Shown here in pieces: positions 9,496-18,646 of a stretch of 64,000 nucleotides of DNA. A program made the position numbers and the translations under genes. The first letter of the stretch is position 1. Each line of letters opens with the position of its first letter. Source of the stretch: Candidatus Pantoea floridensis (GTDB lineage Bacteria > Pseudomonadota > Gammaproteobacteria > Enterobacterales > Enterobacteriaceae). The notes under the pieces were generated by a model, which saw nothing but the letters and a program-made list of their open reading frames with translations, did no database searches and had not been told where the DNA came from. The stretch lies in NCBI RefSeq assembly GCF_900215435.1, contig NZ_OCMY01000001.1, forward strand, positions 3,596,001-3,660,000, read 5' to 3'.

Positions 9496-10215
9496 GTGAT
9501 GGAGATATCCAGACATCCGACCACTGTGTACCAAGCCGTTGCCGCCCAGCTGGAGCAGGCGCTGCAGGAGCGCTATCGCTGCGGCGATTATTTGCCTTCC
9601 GAGCAGCAGTTGGCGGACCACTATGAAGTCAATCGCCACACCTTGCGCCGCGCGGTCGATGAGCTAGTCAATAAAGGCCTGCTGCAACGGCGTCACGGCG
9701 TGGGCATTTTGGTGCTGATGCGTCCTTACGATTATCCGCTGCATGCACAGGCGCGCTTTAGCCAAAACCTGATGGAGCAGGGCAGTCATCCCACCAGCGA
9801 GCGTTTGCTGGCGGTAATACGTCCGGCCAGCGGCGATGTGGCGAGCGCGCTGGGCATCAGTGAGGGTGACAACGTTATCCATCTGCGCACGCTGCGCCGC
9901 GTTAATGGTGTTGCGGTTTGCGTGATTAATCACTTCCTCGCCGATCTCAGCTGGTGGCCCGCGCTGCAGCAGTTTCACAGCGGTTCGCTGCATGACTTTA
10001 TGCAGCAGCACCTGGGCTTAAGCCTGACGCGCAGCCAAACCCGCATTAGCACTCGCCGCGCGCAGGCGAAAGAGTGCAAACAGCTGGAGATTGCCCTGCA
10101 GTCGCCGCTGCTGTGTGTGCGCACCCTGAATAAGCACCGCGACGGCAAGGTGGCGGAATACTCCGTTAGCCTGACGCGCGGCGACATGATTGAACTGACT
10201 CTGGAGCACGAATGA
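9496..10215 (+). CDS. phnF: PhnF, GntR/UTRA-type regulator of phosphonate genes
   Basis: Transcription factor of the phn operon, with an N-terminal winged helix (DYLPSEQQLADHYEVNRHTLRRAVDEL) and a C-terminal UTRA ligand domain (RFSQNLMEQGSHPTSE, VIHLRTLRRVNGVAVCVINHF). It matches E. coli PhnF over its length. Possible starts are TTG 9490, GTG 9496 and ATG 9499; GAGG at 9484-9487 is best spaced for the GTG. It is the first gene of the phnFGHIJK block and overlaps phnG by ATGA. Confidence 0.93.
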   Translation: MMEISRHPTTVYQAVAAQLEQALQERYRCGDYLPSEQQLADHYEVNRHTLRRAVDELVNKGLLQRRHGVGILVLMRPYDYPLHAQARFSQNLMEQGSHPTSERLLAVIRPASGDVASALGISEGDNVIHLRTLRRVNGVAVCVINHFLADLSWWPALQQFHSGSLHDFMQQHLGLSLTRSQTRISTRRAQAKECKQLEIALQSPLLCVRTLNKHRDGKVAEYSVSLTRGDMIELTLEHE

Positions 10216-10661
10216 AACAGCAAACAGCCCGCCAGCACTGGCTTTCGGTGCTGGCCCACAGCGAAGCTAGCAGCCTGAATGCGCACTGGCAGCCGCTGCA
10301 CTTAAGCCCGGATTTTGAGCGCGTGCGTCCGGCGGAAACCGGATTAACCCGCCTGCAGGCGCGTATGGGCGGCAGCGGCAAGCGCTTCGTGATGGGCGAT
10401 GCCACGGTAACGCGCGCGGTGGTGAAACTGCACGACGGCACGCTCGGTTTTAGCTACGTGCTGGGGCGCGATAAATCCCACGCCGAGCGCTGCGCGTTAA
10501 TCGATGCACTGCTGCAACAGCCGGAAACCCAGGCGCTGTTACAGGAAAAAGTGATTGCCCCGCTGGCGGCGCTGCGTGAAGAGCAGCGTCAGCTGCGCGC
10601 GCGGGAAATCGCCAGCTCCAAAGTGGATTTCTTTACGCTGGTTCGCGGAGATAACTCATGA
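10212..10661 (+). CDS. phnG: PhnG, C-P lyase core complex subunit
   Basis: Component of the PhnGHIJ core complex; with PhnH, PhnI and PhnL it supports transfer of the phosphonate to ribose using ATP. 149 residues, nearly the E. coli length. It starts in the phnF stop codon (ATGA) and its own stop overlaps phnH the same way. The segment TVTRAVVKLHDGTLGFSYVLGRD is typical of the family. Confidence 0.95.
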   Translation: MKQQTARQHWLSVLAHSEASSLNAHWQPLHLSPDFERVRPAETGLTRLQARMGGSGKRFVMGDATVTRAVVKLHDGTLGFSYVLGRDKSHAERCALIDALLQQPETQALLQEKVIAPLAALREEQRQLRAREIASSKVDFFTLVRGDNS

Positions 10662-11233
10662 CATTACTGGCAAGTTTTAACCATCCGGTTGCCGATGCAC
10701 AGCGCGCTTTCCGCCGCATCCTCAAAGCGATGAGCGAGCCGGGCGTGCTGGTGTCGCTGCCGCTGCAACAGGGCTGGGGCGATCTGTCGCCGGCGGCCAC
10801 GGCGGTGCTGTTGACGCTGGTCGATCAGGAGAGCGCACTGTGGCTCGATGGTCGTATCGATAACGAGGTGGTGCGCAGCAACCTGCGCTTTCATACCGGC
10901 GTGCCGATTGTCGCTGAGCGCGATGCACCGTTCGCCTTGACGCATGCGGCGGCCAATCCCGATCCGGCTCTGTTTGCGTCTGGCGACAATATGTCGCCAG
11001 AGAAGAGCACCACGCTGATTGTTGAGGTGCCATCATTGAGCGGCGGTTTGACGCTGCGCCTCTCGGGCCCAGGTTTACGTGAACCGCGCGCCATTGCACC
11101 GCAGCTGCCGGAGGCGATTCTGCACTACCTGCGCGAGCGTCCGCATCCTTTCCCGCAGGGCGTGGATCTGATTTTCACCTGCGGTGAAGCGATGATGGCG
11201 CTGCCACGCACCACCGACGTGGAGGTGTGCTGA
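10658..11233 (+). CDS. phnH: PhnH, C-P lyase core complex subunit
   Basis: 191-residue subunit of the C-P lyase core, of the expected family length. Recognisable parts are FNHPVADAQRAFRRILKAMSEPG at the N-terminus and PQGVDLIFTCGEAMMALPRTT near the C-terminus. ATGA overlap with phnG; the last base of its stop codon is the first base of the phnI ATG. Confidence 0.95.
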   Translation: MTLLASFNHPVADAQRAFRRILKAMSEPGVLVSLPLQQGWGDLSPAATAVLLTLVDQESALWLDGRIDNEVVRSNLRFHTGVPIVAERDAPFALTHAAANPDPALFASGDNMSPEKSTTLIVEVPSLSGGLTLRLSGPGLREPRAIAPQLPEAILHYLRERPHPFPQGVDLIFTCGEAMMALPRTTDVEVC

Positions 11234-12309
11234 TGTACGTTGCGGTTAAAGGGGGCGAGAAGGCGATTGCCAGCGCCCATGAGCTACAGGCCGATTTGCG
11301 GCGGGGCGACCGCGCGCTGCCGGAGTTGCAGTGCGACCAGCTGGCGCAACAGCTCGGTTTAGCGGTCGATCGCGTGATGACCGAAGGCGGCATCTATGAT
11401 CCGCAGCTGGCGGCCTTAGCCATCAAACAGGCGAGCGGCGATTTAGTGGAAGCGATTTTTCTGCTGCGCGCCTATCGCACCACGCTGCCGCGCCTCGCCG
11501 ATAGCCTGGCGCTGGCAACCGATGAGATGCGCCTTGAGCGCCGCATCTCCGCCGTCTACAAAGATCTGCCGGGCGGCCAGGTGCTGGGTCCCACCTACGA
11601 TTACAGCCATCGCCTGCTCGATTTCACCCTGCTGGCCAATGGTGAAACGCCGGCGGCGCAGCGTGACGATCAGGCGCTACCCGAACGTTGCCCGCACGTG
11701 TTCAGCATGATGACCCATGAAGGATTGGCGGCGCGCGAAGAGGATGACGGCAGCGAGCCGTGCGACATCACCCGCGAGCCGCCCGGTTATCCCGCCACGC
11801 GCGCGGCGCGTCTGCAACAGCTGGTGCGCGGCGACGAAGGCTTCCTGCTGGCACTCGGCTACTCGACGCAGCGTGGCTACGGCCGTAACCATCCGTTCGC
11901 CGGCGAAATTCGTACCGGTTATCTCAGCGTCTCGATCTGCCCGGAAGAGCTGGGTTTTGACATCGAGATCGGCGAAATCCTGCTGACCGAATGCGAAATG
12001 GTGAACGGCTTTACTACTGAAACCGCCAGCGCGCCGCACTTCACGCGCGGTTACGGCCTGGTGTTTGGTCGCTCCGAGCGCAAAGCGATGGCGATGGCGC
12101 TGGTGGATCGTGCGCTGCAGGCACCGGAGTATAACGAACGGATTGCCGGTCCAGCGCAGGACGAAGAGTTTGTGCTGTCGCATGCCGACAACGTGGAAGC
12201 GGCGGGCTTTGTCTCGCACTTGAAACTGCCGCACTACGTCGATTTCCAGGCGGAGCTTGAGCTGCTGAAACGGCTGCGCCAACAGCATCAGGAGCAGAAT
12301 CATGAGTGA
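11233..12309 (+). CDS. phnI: PhnI, C-P lyase nucleosidase subunit
   Basis: PhnI displaces adenine from ATP with methylphosphonate, together with PhnG, PhnH and PhnL. The protein begins MYVAVKGGEKAI, as in E. coli, at the ATG that overlaps the phnH stop; a GTG two codons earlier (11227) is less likely. 358 residues with conserved blocks GPTYDYSHRLLDFTLLANGE, RGDEGFLLALGYSTQRGYGR and PAQDEEFVLSHADNVEAAGF. Overlaps phnJ by 8 nt. Confidence 0.96.
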   Translation: MYVAVKGGEKAIASAHELQADLRRGDRALPELQCDQLAQQLGLAVDRVMTEGGIYDPQLAALAIKQASGDLVEAIFLLRAYRTTLPRLADSLALATDEMRLERRISAVYKDLPGGQVLGPTYDYSHRLLDFTLLANGETPAAQRDDQALPERCPHVFSMMTHEGLAAREEDDGSEPCDITREPPGYPATRAARLQQLVRGDEGFLLALGYSTQRGYGRNHPFAGEIRTGYLSVSICPEELGFDIEIGEILLTECEMVNGFTTETASAPHFTRGYGLVFGRSERKAMAMALVDRALQAPEYNERIAGPAQDEEFVLSHADNVEAAGFVSHLKLPHYVDFQAELELLKRLRQQHQEQNHE

Positions 12310-13150
12310 GTTAACCGGCTACAACAACGGTTATCTGGATGAACAAACCAAACGCACCATCCGCCGCGCAATATTAAAAGCAGTAGCGATTCCCGGTTAT
12401 CAGGTGCCGTTTGCCGGACGCGAAATGCCGATGCCGTATGGCTGGGGCACCGGCGGCATTCAGATCACCGCCAGCATCATTGGCGATGCCGATGTGCTGA
12501 AGGTGATCGATCAGGGCGCCGATGACACCACCAACGCGGTATCGATTCGTCGCTTCTTTCAGCGCGTCAGCGGCGCGGCAACCACCGAACGTACGGTTGA
12601 TGCCACGCTGATTCAGACGCGGCACCGCATTCCCGAAACGCCGCTGGAAGAGGATCAGATCCTGATTTTCCAGGTGCCAATCCCGGAACCGCTGCGTTTT
12701 ATTGAGCCGCGCGAGACCGAAACCCGCACCATGCACGCGCTGGAGGAGTACGGCATCATGCAGGTGAAACTGTATGAAGATATTGCCCGCTACGGTCACA
12801 TCGCCACCACCTATGCCTATCCGGTGAAGGTCAACGATCGCTACGTGATGGATCCGTCACCGATCCCCAAATTCGACAACCCGAAGATGCACATGATGCC
12901 GGCGCTGCAGCTGTTTGGTGCCGGACGTGAAAAACGCATCTATGCGCTGCCGCCGTTTACCAAAGTGGAAAGTCTCGACTTCGACGATCACCCGTTCAGC
13001 GTGCAGCAGTGGGATGAACCCTGCGCGCTGTGCGGTTCGCGCCACAGCTACCTCGACGAGGTGGTGATGGATGACGCCGGTACGCGCATGTTTGTCTGCT
13101 CCGATACCGATTTTTGCCACCAGCAGCAGGAACAACAGCATGCACAGTGA
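12302..13150 (+). CDS. phnJ: PhnJ, radical-SAM C-P lyase
   Basis: Catalytic subunit that breaks the carbon-phosphorus bond of ribose-1-phosphonate-5-phosphate with an iron-sulfur cluster and S-adenosylmethionine. 282 residues. The non-canonical cluster/catalytic cysteines are all present near the C-terminus: CALC in DEPCALCGSRHSY, then the Cys of MFVCSDTDFC and the following Cys. Overlaps phnI and, by 11 nt, phnK. Confidence 0.97.
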   Translation: MSELTGYNNGYLDEQTKRTIRRAILKAVAIPGYQVPFAGREMPMPYGWGTGGIQITASIIGDADVLKVIDQGADDTTNAVSIRRFFQRVSGAATTERTVDATLIQTRHRIPETPLEEDQILIFQVPIPEPLRFIEPRETETRTMHALEEYGIMQVKLYEDIARYGHIATTYAYPVKVNDRYVMDPSPIPKFDNPKMHMMPALQLFGAGREKRIYALPPFTKVESLDFDDHPFSVQQWDEPCALCGSRHSYLDEVVMDDAGTRMFVCSDTDFCHQQQEQQHAQ

Positions 13151-13901
13151 ACAGCCGCTGCTTGCGGTCAACAATCTGACGCACCTTTATGCGCCAGGCA
13201 AAGGCTTTGAAGAGGTGAGTTTTGAGCTCTATCCTGGCGAAGTGTTAGGCATTGTCGGGGAATCCGGTTCGGGCAAAACCACGCTGCTGCGCAGCCTGTC
13301 GGCACGGTTAGCCCCGCAGCAGGGCAACATTCTTTACCGTGCGCAGGATCTTTATCAGCTGAGCGAGAGCGATCGCCGCCGCCTGCTGCGCACCGAATGG
13401 GGCGTGGTGCATCAGCATCCGCTGGATGGTTTGCGTCCGCAGGTGACGGCGGGCGGCAACATCGGTGAACGCCTGATGGCGGTGGGCAATCGCCACTATG
13501 GCGATATCCGTAAAGAGGCGATGCGCTGGCTGCAGGATGTCGAAATCCCCGCCAACCGCATCGACGATCTGCCCACCACTTTCTCCGGCGGTATGCAGCA
13601 GCGCTTGCAGATTGCGCGCAACCTGGTGACGCAGCCGACGCTGGTGTTTATGGATGAGCCGACCGGTGGTTTGGATGTGTCGGTGCAGGCGCGCCTGCTG
13701 GATCTGCTGCGCACGCTGGTGCGTGAGCTGAATCTGGCGGTGGTGATTGTCACCCACGATCTCGGCGTGGCGCGTTTGCTGGCGCATCGTTTGCTGGTGA
13801 TGAAGCAGGGCCGCGTGGTCGAGAGCGGGCTGACGGATCGCGTGCTGGACGATCCGCATCATCCGTATACCCAACTATTGGTTTCGTCGGTGTTGAGTTA
13901 A
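13140..13901 (+). CDS. phnK: PhnK, ATP-binding protein of the C-P lyase complex
   Basis: ABC-type ATPase that docks on the C-P lyase core rather than serving a membrane transporter. 253 residues from the ATG at 13140, which lies inside the end of phnJ. Walker A GESGSGKTT, signature FSGGMQQR, Walker B LVFMDEPTGGLDV. It is the last gene before a 157-bp REP-filled gap that separates it from phnL. Confidence 0.95.
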   Translation: MHSEQPLLAVNNLTHLYAPGKGFEEVSFELYPGEVLGIVGESGSGKTTLLRSLSARLAPQQGNILYRAQDLYQLSESDRRRLLRTEWGVVHQHPLDGLRPQVTAGGNIGERLMAVGNRHYGDIRKEAMRWLQDVEIPANRIDDLPTTFSGGMQQRLQIARNLVTQPTLVFMDEPTGGLDVSVQARLLDLLRTLVRELNLAVVIVTHDLGVARLLAHRLLVMKQGRVVESGLTDRVLDDPHHPYTQLLVSSVLS

Positions 13902-13922
13902 CCACGACGCGGTCATCAATAA

Positions 13923-14037
13923 GGTCGCCATAAATGGCGACCCTACGACGTGCCATATGTAGGGTCGCCATTTATGGCGAACTCACGATATCCAAATGTA
14001 ACCGTAACGCCTTGTAGGGTCGCCATTTATGGCGACC
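13923..14037. repeat. Three REP palindromes between phnK and phnL
   Basis: Units at 13923-13946 (GTCGCCATAAATGGCGAC, CCTAC tail at the right), 13959-13982 and 14014-14037 (GTAGGG tail at the left). The first two form an inverted pair; the third repeats the orientation of the second. They interrupt an otherwise overlapping phn operon. An ATG inside the third unit (14029) is in frame with phnL but is not a credible start. Confidence 0.9.
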
Positions 14038-14058
14038 AACCAACATCAGGACATCAAC

Positions 14059-14763
14059 ATGCAACCTTTATTGCGCGTAGAGCAACTCAGCAAAACTTTT
14101 GTGCTGCACAACCAGAGCAGCGCCGCGCTACCGGTATTGCAAGATGCCAATCTGGAAGTCAGCGGCGGCGAATGCGTGGTGCTACATGGCCGTTCGGGCA
14201 GCGGAAAATCGACGCTGCTGCGCGCGCTATACGGCAACTATCAGGCCAACAGCGGGCATATCTGGCTGCAACATCAGGGCGAATGGATCGACATGGCTAA
14301 TGCCCCCGCGCGCCAGATTCTGGCGATTCGCTGCCATACCATCGGCTGGGTCAGCCAGTTTCTGCGCGTCATTCCACGCGTGCCGACGCTGGAGATCGTC
14401 ATGCAGCCGCTGCTGGAGCGCGGCACCGAGCGTGCCTTCTGCGAAAAGCGCGCCAAAGAGCTGCTGACGCGCCTCAACGTGCCGGAGCGTTTGTGGTCAC
14501 TGGCGCCGTCCACTTTTTCCGGTGGCGAACAGCAGCGCGTCAATATCGCGCGCGGTTTTATCGCCGACTATCCGGTGCTGCTGCTGGATGAGCCGACCGC
14601 CTCGCTGGATAGCGCCAACAGCGCCGCGGTGGTGGAACTGATTGAACAGGCGCGCGCCCGCGGTGCCGCCATTGTCGGTATTTTCCATGACGAAGCGGTG
14701 CGTGCACGCGTCGCCGATCGCCTGCACGTCATGCAGCCAGTGAACACAGGAGCAGAAGCATGA
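14059..14763 (+). CDS. phnL: PhnL, ATP-binding protein of the C-P lyase pathway
   Basis: ABC-family ATPase needed with PhnGHI for the ribose-transfer step. Begins [18 protein letters not shown] at 14059 with AGGAC upstream; an in-frame ATG 10 codons earlier lies inside a REP and is rejected. 234 residues with Walker [30 protein letters not shown], signature [10 protein letters not shown] and Walker [17 protein letters not shown] overlap with phnM. Confidence 0.95.
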   Translation: MQPLLRVEQLSKTFVLHNQSSAALPVLQDANLEVSGGECVVLHGRSGSGKSTLLRALYGNYQANSGHIWLQHQGEWIDMANAPARQILAIRCHTIGWVSQFLRVIPRVPTLEIVMQPLLERGTERAFCEKRAKELLTRLNVPERLWSLAPSTFSGGEQQRVNIARGFIADYPVLLLDEPTASLDSANSAAVVELIEQARARGAAIVGIFHDEAVRARVADRLHVMQPVNTGAEA

Positions 14764-15896
14764 TTATTAACAACGTCCGGCTGGTGCTGGAGCAGGAAGT
14801 GGTGGCCGGATCGCTGGAGATCCGCGACGGGCGCATTGCCAGTTTCAGCGACAGTCGTAGCCAGCTGGCGGGCGCGCTGGATGGCGAAAACGCCTTTCTG
14901 CTGCCGGGCCTGGTAGAGTTGCACACGGACAATCTCGATAAATTCTTCACGCCGCGACCGAAAGTCGATTGGCCCGCGCACTCGGCAATGAGCAGCCACG
15001 ATGCGCTAATGGTCGCCAGCGGCATTACCACGGTGCTGGATGCGATTAGCGTTGGCGACGTGCGCGATGGCGGCCATCGTCTGGATAATCTGACAAAGAT
15101 GATCGACGCGATTCAGGACAGCAATCGCAAAGGGATTAACCGCGCCGATCACCATTTGCATCTGCGCTGCGAGCTGCCGCACAACACCACGCTGCCGCTG
15201 TTTGAGGCGCTGATGAACACGCCGGAGCTGTCGCTGGTGTCGCTGATGGACCACTCGCCGGGCCAGCGTCAGTACGCCTCGCTGGAGATGTATCGCACCT
15301 ATTATCAGGGCAAATATCAGCTCAGCGACGCGCAGATGGATCAGTTTGAACGCGAACAGCTGGCGCTGGCCGCTGAGTTCTCGACGCCGAACCGCAACGC
15401 CATCTCCAGTTTGTGCCGTTCGCGCGGCATTCCGCTGGCCAGCCACGATGATGCCACGGCGGCCCACGTCGCCGAATCGCATGATGTTGGCAGCGCCATC
15501 GCCGAATTTCCCACCACGCGGGAAGCAGCGCGCGCCTCGCGTGAATGTGGCATGCAGGTGTTGATGGGCGCACCGAATATCGTGCGCGGCGGATCGCACT
15601 CCGGCAATGTAGCGGCGGCGGAACTCGCCAGTCACGGCCTGCTGGATATTCTCTCCTCCGACTACTATCCCGCCAGTTTGCTCGACGCGGTGTTCCGTTT
15701 GGTCGCCGATGAACGCAATACCCTGACGCTGCCGCAGGCGGCGGCGCTGGTGACGTGCAATCCGGCGCAGGCGATTGGCCTGCACGATCGCGGGCGCATC
15801 GCCGAAGGGCTGCGCGCCGATTTAGTACTGGCGCATACCGATCATGGCCATTCACACATTCGCCACGTCTGGTCGCAAGGCAAGTTGGTGTTCTGA
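14760..15896 (+). CDS. phnM: PhnM, ribose-triphosphonate diphosphatase
   Basis: Amidohydrolase-superfamily enzyme that releases pyrophosphate from alpha-D-ribose 1-methylphosphonate 5-triphosphate. 378 residues. Metal-site motifs include [16 protein letters not shown] near residue 60, [20 protein letters not shown] and LASHDDAT; the usual late Asp lies in [13 protein letters not shown]. Starts in the phnL stop codon; the last base of its stop is the first base of phnN. Confidence 0.96.
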   Translation: MIINNVRLVLEQEVVAGSLEIRDGRIASFSDSRSQLAGALDGENAFLLPGLVELHTDNLDKFFTPRPKVDWPAHSAMSSHDALMVASGITTVLDAISVGDVRDGGHRLDNLTKMIDAIQDSNRKGINRADHHLHLRCELPHNTTLPLFEALMNTPELSLVSLMDHSPGQRQYASLEMYRTYYQGKYQLSDAQMDQFEREQLALAAEFSTPNRNAISSLCRSRGIPLASHDDATAAHVAESHDVGSAIAEFPTTREAARASRECGMQVLMGAPNIVRGGSHSGNVAAAELASHGLLDILSSDYYPASLLDAVFRLVADERNTLTLPQAAALVTCNPAQAIGLHDRGRIAEGLRADLVLAHTDHGHSHIRHVWSQGKLVF

Positions 15897-16426
15897 TGGC
15901 GCGCCTCATCTGGCTGACCGGGCCTTCGGGCGCGGGCAAAGATAGCCTGCTGAACGCGCTGCGTGAGGCGCCGCCGGATAATCTGTTGATCGCCCATCGC
16001 TACATCACGCGCGCAGCCGATGCCGGCGGCGAGAATCATGTGGCGCTGAGCGAGGCGGAGTTCCGGCGACGTGAAGCACTGGGGCTGTTTGCCGTGAGCT
16101 GGCAGGCGCACGGTCTGCATTATGGGCTGGGCGAGGAGATCGATCTGTGGCTGGCGCGCGGTCTTAACGTGCTGGTCAACGGTTCGCGCCTGCATCTGCC
16201 GATAGTGCAGCAGCATTATGGTACGCAGCTGCTGCCGCTGGTGTTGCAGGTGTCGCCGGAAGTGCTGGCGAAGCGGCTGCGGCAGCGCGGGCGGGAGTCA
16301 GACGTTGAGATCGCAAAACGTCTGGCGCGTGCGGCCGAACCGCTGCCGGCACACTGCTATGCGCTGAATAACGATGGCGCATTGCGCGATACGCTCGAGC
16401 ATTTGCGGCAATTGTTGGCTGATTGA
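15896..16426 (+). CDS. phnN: PhnN, ribose 1,5-bisphosphokinase
   Basis: Guanylate-kinase-like enzyme that phosphorylates ribose 1,5-bisphosphate to PRPP, the exit of the C-P lyase pathway into nucleotide metabolism. 176 residues starting [19 protein letters not shown], with the P-loop at residues 9-17. The ATG overlaps the phnM stop by one base. This is the last gene of the block; phnO and phnP, which follow in E. coli, are not in the window. Confidence 0.95.
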   Translation: MARLIWLTGPSGAGKDSLLNALREAPPDNLLIAHRYITRAADAGGENHVALSEAEFRRREALGLFAVSWQAHGLHYGLGEEIDLWLARGLNVLVNGSRLHLPIVQQHYGTQLLPLVLQVSPEVLAKRLRQRGRESDVEIAKRLARAAEPLPAHCYALNNDGALRDTLEHLRQLLAD

Positions 16427-16449
16427 CCGAAATACACACCGACGCACCA

Positions 16450-16649
16450 GGTCGCCATAAATGGCGACCCTACGACAACGGGCATGCGATTTTGTAGGGG
16501 CGCCATTTATGGCGACCTAATACACACCGACGCGCCAGGTCGCCATGAATGGCGACCCTACGACAACGGGCATGTGATTTTGTAGGGGCGCCATTTATGG
16601 CGACCTAATACACACCGACGCGGCAGGTCGCCATGAATGGGGACCCTAC
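16450..16649. repeat. Tandem array of five REPs (88-bp BIME-like unit, about 2.3 copies)
   Basis: REP units at 16450-16473, 16494-16517, 16538-16561, 16582-16605 and 16626-16649 alternate in orientation. Units 1, 3 and 5 are exactly 88 bp apart, as are 2 and 4, and the spacers (CGACAACGGGCAT..., TAATACACACCGACGC) are repeated too. The whole 88-bp block, an inverted REP pair plus spacers, has therefore been duplicated in tandem. It lies between phnN and the phnC promoter. Confidence 0.92.
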
Positions 16650-16685
16650 GACGGGCCAATGTGCATTTTTCGCGTCCGTACCACG

Positions 16686-16725
16686 CTGTCACCGTTTAAT
16701 CACTTTACTGTCATCAAGCTTTCAT
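16686..16725 (+). promoter_or_regulatory. Double Pho box upstream of phnC
   Basis: Four heptamers at exact 11-bp steps: CTGTCAC (16686-16692), TAATCAC (16697-16703), CTGTCAT (16708-16714) and CTTTCAT (16719-16725). The last two form a near-consensus Pho box and a TAATAG at 16738-16743 could be the -10 element. This gives the phnCDEE transporter genes their own PhoB-controlled promoter, separate from the phnF promoter. Confidence 0.85.
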
Positions 16726-16779
16726 GCGATTTGCCCGTAATAGCGGGCAATCAACCACTCAGCAGAGATGGAGTGCATC

Positions 16780-17610
16780 ATGGCACAGGCATTACTGAAA
16801 ACCGTCGTCGACAATCCGTTTCCGCCCATCACCGGGCAGGGCAACAAGGTGCTGTCGGTGCAAGGATTGTGTAAAGCGTACGGCGCTAACAAGGTGCTGG
16901 ATAACGTCAGCTTCGATCTGCATGCGGGCGAGCTGGTGGCCGTGATTGGTCGCTCAGGCGCAGGCAAATCGACGCTGCTGCATATGTTGAACGGCACCAT
17001 CAGCGCCTCACAGGGCGCGATTCTCAGCAATCATCAGGGCGAAGTGGATCGCGATGTGGTGACGCTGAACAGCCGCCAGATGCGTGAATGGCGCAGCGAA
17101 TGCGGCATGATTTTCCAGGATTTCTGTCTGGTGCCGCGCCTTGATGTGATCACCAATGTGCTGCTCGGCCGTTTAAGCCAGACCTCAACGCTGAAATCGT
17201 TCTTCAAAGTCTTTTCCGAAACCGACCGCGCTCGCGCCATTGAACTGCTGCAGTGGATGAACATGCTGCCGCAGGCGCTACAGCGTGCAGAAAACCTCTC
17301 CGGCGGCCAGATGCAACGCGTGGCGATTTGCCGGGCGCTGATGCAGAACCCGCGCATCCTGCTGGCGGATGAACCGGTAGCGTCACTCGATCCGAAAAAT
17401 ACCAAGCGCATCATGGACGTGCTGCGCCAGGTGAGCGAGCAGGGCATCAGCGTGATGGTCAACCTGCACTCAATCGAACTGGTGCGAAGCTACTGCACCC
17501 GCGTCATCGGCATTCAGCGCGGCAGAGTGCTGTTTGATGGACATCCTTCCCAGTTGACCGACGGCCTGATGCATGAGCTGTACGGCGACGAAATTAACCA
17601 GCTCCACTAA
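16780..17610 (+). CDS. phnC: PhnC, phosphonate ABC transporter ATP-binding protein
   Basis: ATPase of the PhnCDE importer for alkylphosphonates. Walker [10 protein letters not shown], signature LSGGQMQR and Walker [13 protein letters not shown]; 276 residues from the ATG at 16780, which has GGAG 6 nt upstream. An earlier ATG at 16768 lacks a good ribosome site. First gene of phnCDEE, under the double Pho box. Confidence 0.95.
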   Translation: MAQALLKTVVDNPFPPITGQGNKVLSVQGLCKAYGANKVLDNVSFDLHAGELVAVIGRSGAGKSTLLHMLNGTISASQGAILSNHQGEVDRDVVTLNSRQMREWRSECGMIFQDFCLVPRLDVITNVLLGRLSQTSTLKSFFKVFSETDRARAIELLQWMNMLPQALQRAENLSGGQMQRVAICRALMQNPRILLADEPVASLDPKNTKRIMDVLRQVSEQGISVMVNLHSIELVRSYCTRVIGIQRGRVLFDGHPSQLTDGLMHELYGDEINQLH

Positions 17611-17636
17611 CTTCCACGGCAAGAGAACAACCACCA

Positions 17637-18563
17637 ATGAAACTGACCTCTTTAGCTTTACTGACTATGGCGATGGCTTTTGGCGTTAACGCTGCGGATG
17701 CACCAAAAGAACTGAACCTCGGTATTCTCGGCGGCCAGAACGCCACACAGCAGATTGGCGATAACCAGTGTGTGAAAGATTTCTTCGACAAGGAGCTGCA
17801 GGTGGATACCAAACTGCGCAACTCCTCAGATTACTCCGGCGTGATTCAGGGCCTGCTGGGCAACAAGATTGATCTGGTGCTGAGCATGTCGCCTGCTTCT
17901 TACGCCTCGGTTTACCTGCAGAACCCGAAAGCGGTAGATATAGTTGGCATTGTGGTGGATGACAAAGACGGTTCACAGGGTTATCACTCGGTGGTGATCG
18001 TCAAAGCCGACAGCCCGTATAAAAAACTGGAAGACCTGAAGGGCAAATCGTTCGGCATGGCCGATCCGGATTCCACCTCAGGCTTCCTGATGCCAAATCA
18101 GGCATTCAAGAAAGAGTTTGGCGGCACGGTTGATGATAAGTACAACAACACCTTCTCCAGCGTCACCTTCTCCGGCGGCCACGAGCAGGACATTCTCGGC
18201 GTGCTCAACGGCCAGTTTGATGGCGCGGTAACCTGGACATCGCTGATTGGCGACCGTGAAAGCGGCTATACCTCCGGCGCGTTTGGTCGCCTGATTCGTA
18301 TGGATCATCCGGACCTGATGAAGCAGATCCGCATTATCTGGCAGTCGCCGCTGATCCCGAACGGCCCCATTCTGGTGAGCAACAACCTGCCCGCTGATTT
18401 CAAAGCGAAGGTGGTGGCCACCATCAAGAAACTGGATAAAGACGATCACGGCTGCTTTGTTAAAGCGGTGGGCGGAACCCAGCACATCGGCCCGGCAACC
18501 GTGGCGGATTACCAGAACATTATCGATATGAAGCGTGATTTGATGAAGGGTTCGCGCGGGTAA
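17637..18563 (+). CDS. phnD: PhnD, phosphonate-binding periplasmic protein
   Basis: Periplasmic receptor of the phosphonate importer, 308 residues with a short signal peptide (KLTSLALLTMAMAFGVNA, cleavage likely before ADAPKE). Typical PhnD blocks follow: LGILGGQNATQQ, NSSDYSGVIQGLLGNKIDLV and MADPDSTSGFLMPNQAF, which shape the phosphonate pocket. 26 bp after phnC with AGAG as ribosome site; a REP pair separates it from the first phnE. Confidence 0.95.
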   Translation: MKLTSLALLTMAMAFGVNAADAPKELNLGILGGQNATQQIGDNQCVKDFFDKELQVDTKLRNSSDYSGVIQGLLGNKIDLVLSMSPASYASVYLQNPKAVDIVGIVVDDKDGSQGYHSVVIVKADSPYKKLEDLKGKSFGMADPDSTSGFLMPNQAFKKEFGGTVDDKYNNTFSSVTFSGGHEQDILGVLNGQFDGAVTWTSLIGDRESGYTSGAFGRLIRMDHPDLMKQIRIIWQSPLIPNGPILVSNNLPADFKAKVVATIKKLDKDDHGCFVKAVGGTQHIGPATVADYQNIIDMKRDLMKGSRG

Positions 18564-18573
18564 GCGATAAAAC

Positions 18574-18624
18574 GGTGCGCATTAATGCGCACCCTACATT
18601 GAAGGGTCGCCATTCATGGCGACC
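18574..18624. repeat. REP pair between phnD and phnE1
   Basis: A TGCGCATTAATGCGCA unit with CCCTAC tail (18574-18597) followed by AGGG plus TCGCCATTCATGGCGA (18603-18624) in opposite orientation. The pair lies 10 bp after the phnD stop and ends 22 bp before the likely phnE1 start, in a position to modulate expression of binding protein versus permease. Confidence 0.88.
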
Positions 18625-18646
18625 GGGTTACACAGGAATCTCCCTC

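Noticed and set aside
14029..14058. ATG inside the REP as start of phnL
   Set aside because: Ten extra residues encoded by repeat and spacer; the ATG at 14059 matches the family start and has AGGAC upstream.
16450..16649. Regularly spaced repeats that could be mistaken for a CRISPR array
   Set aside because: The units alternate in orientation, and the spacers are themselves repeated every 88 bp; this is a REP/BIME tandem duplication and no cas genes are near.
18575..18646. GTG start extending phnE1 into the REP pair
   Set aside because: The added residues are translated repeat sequence; TTG 18647 has the ribosome site.
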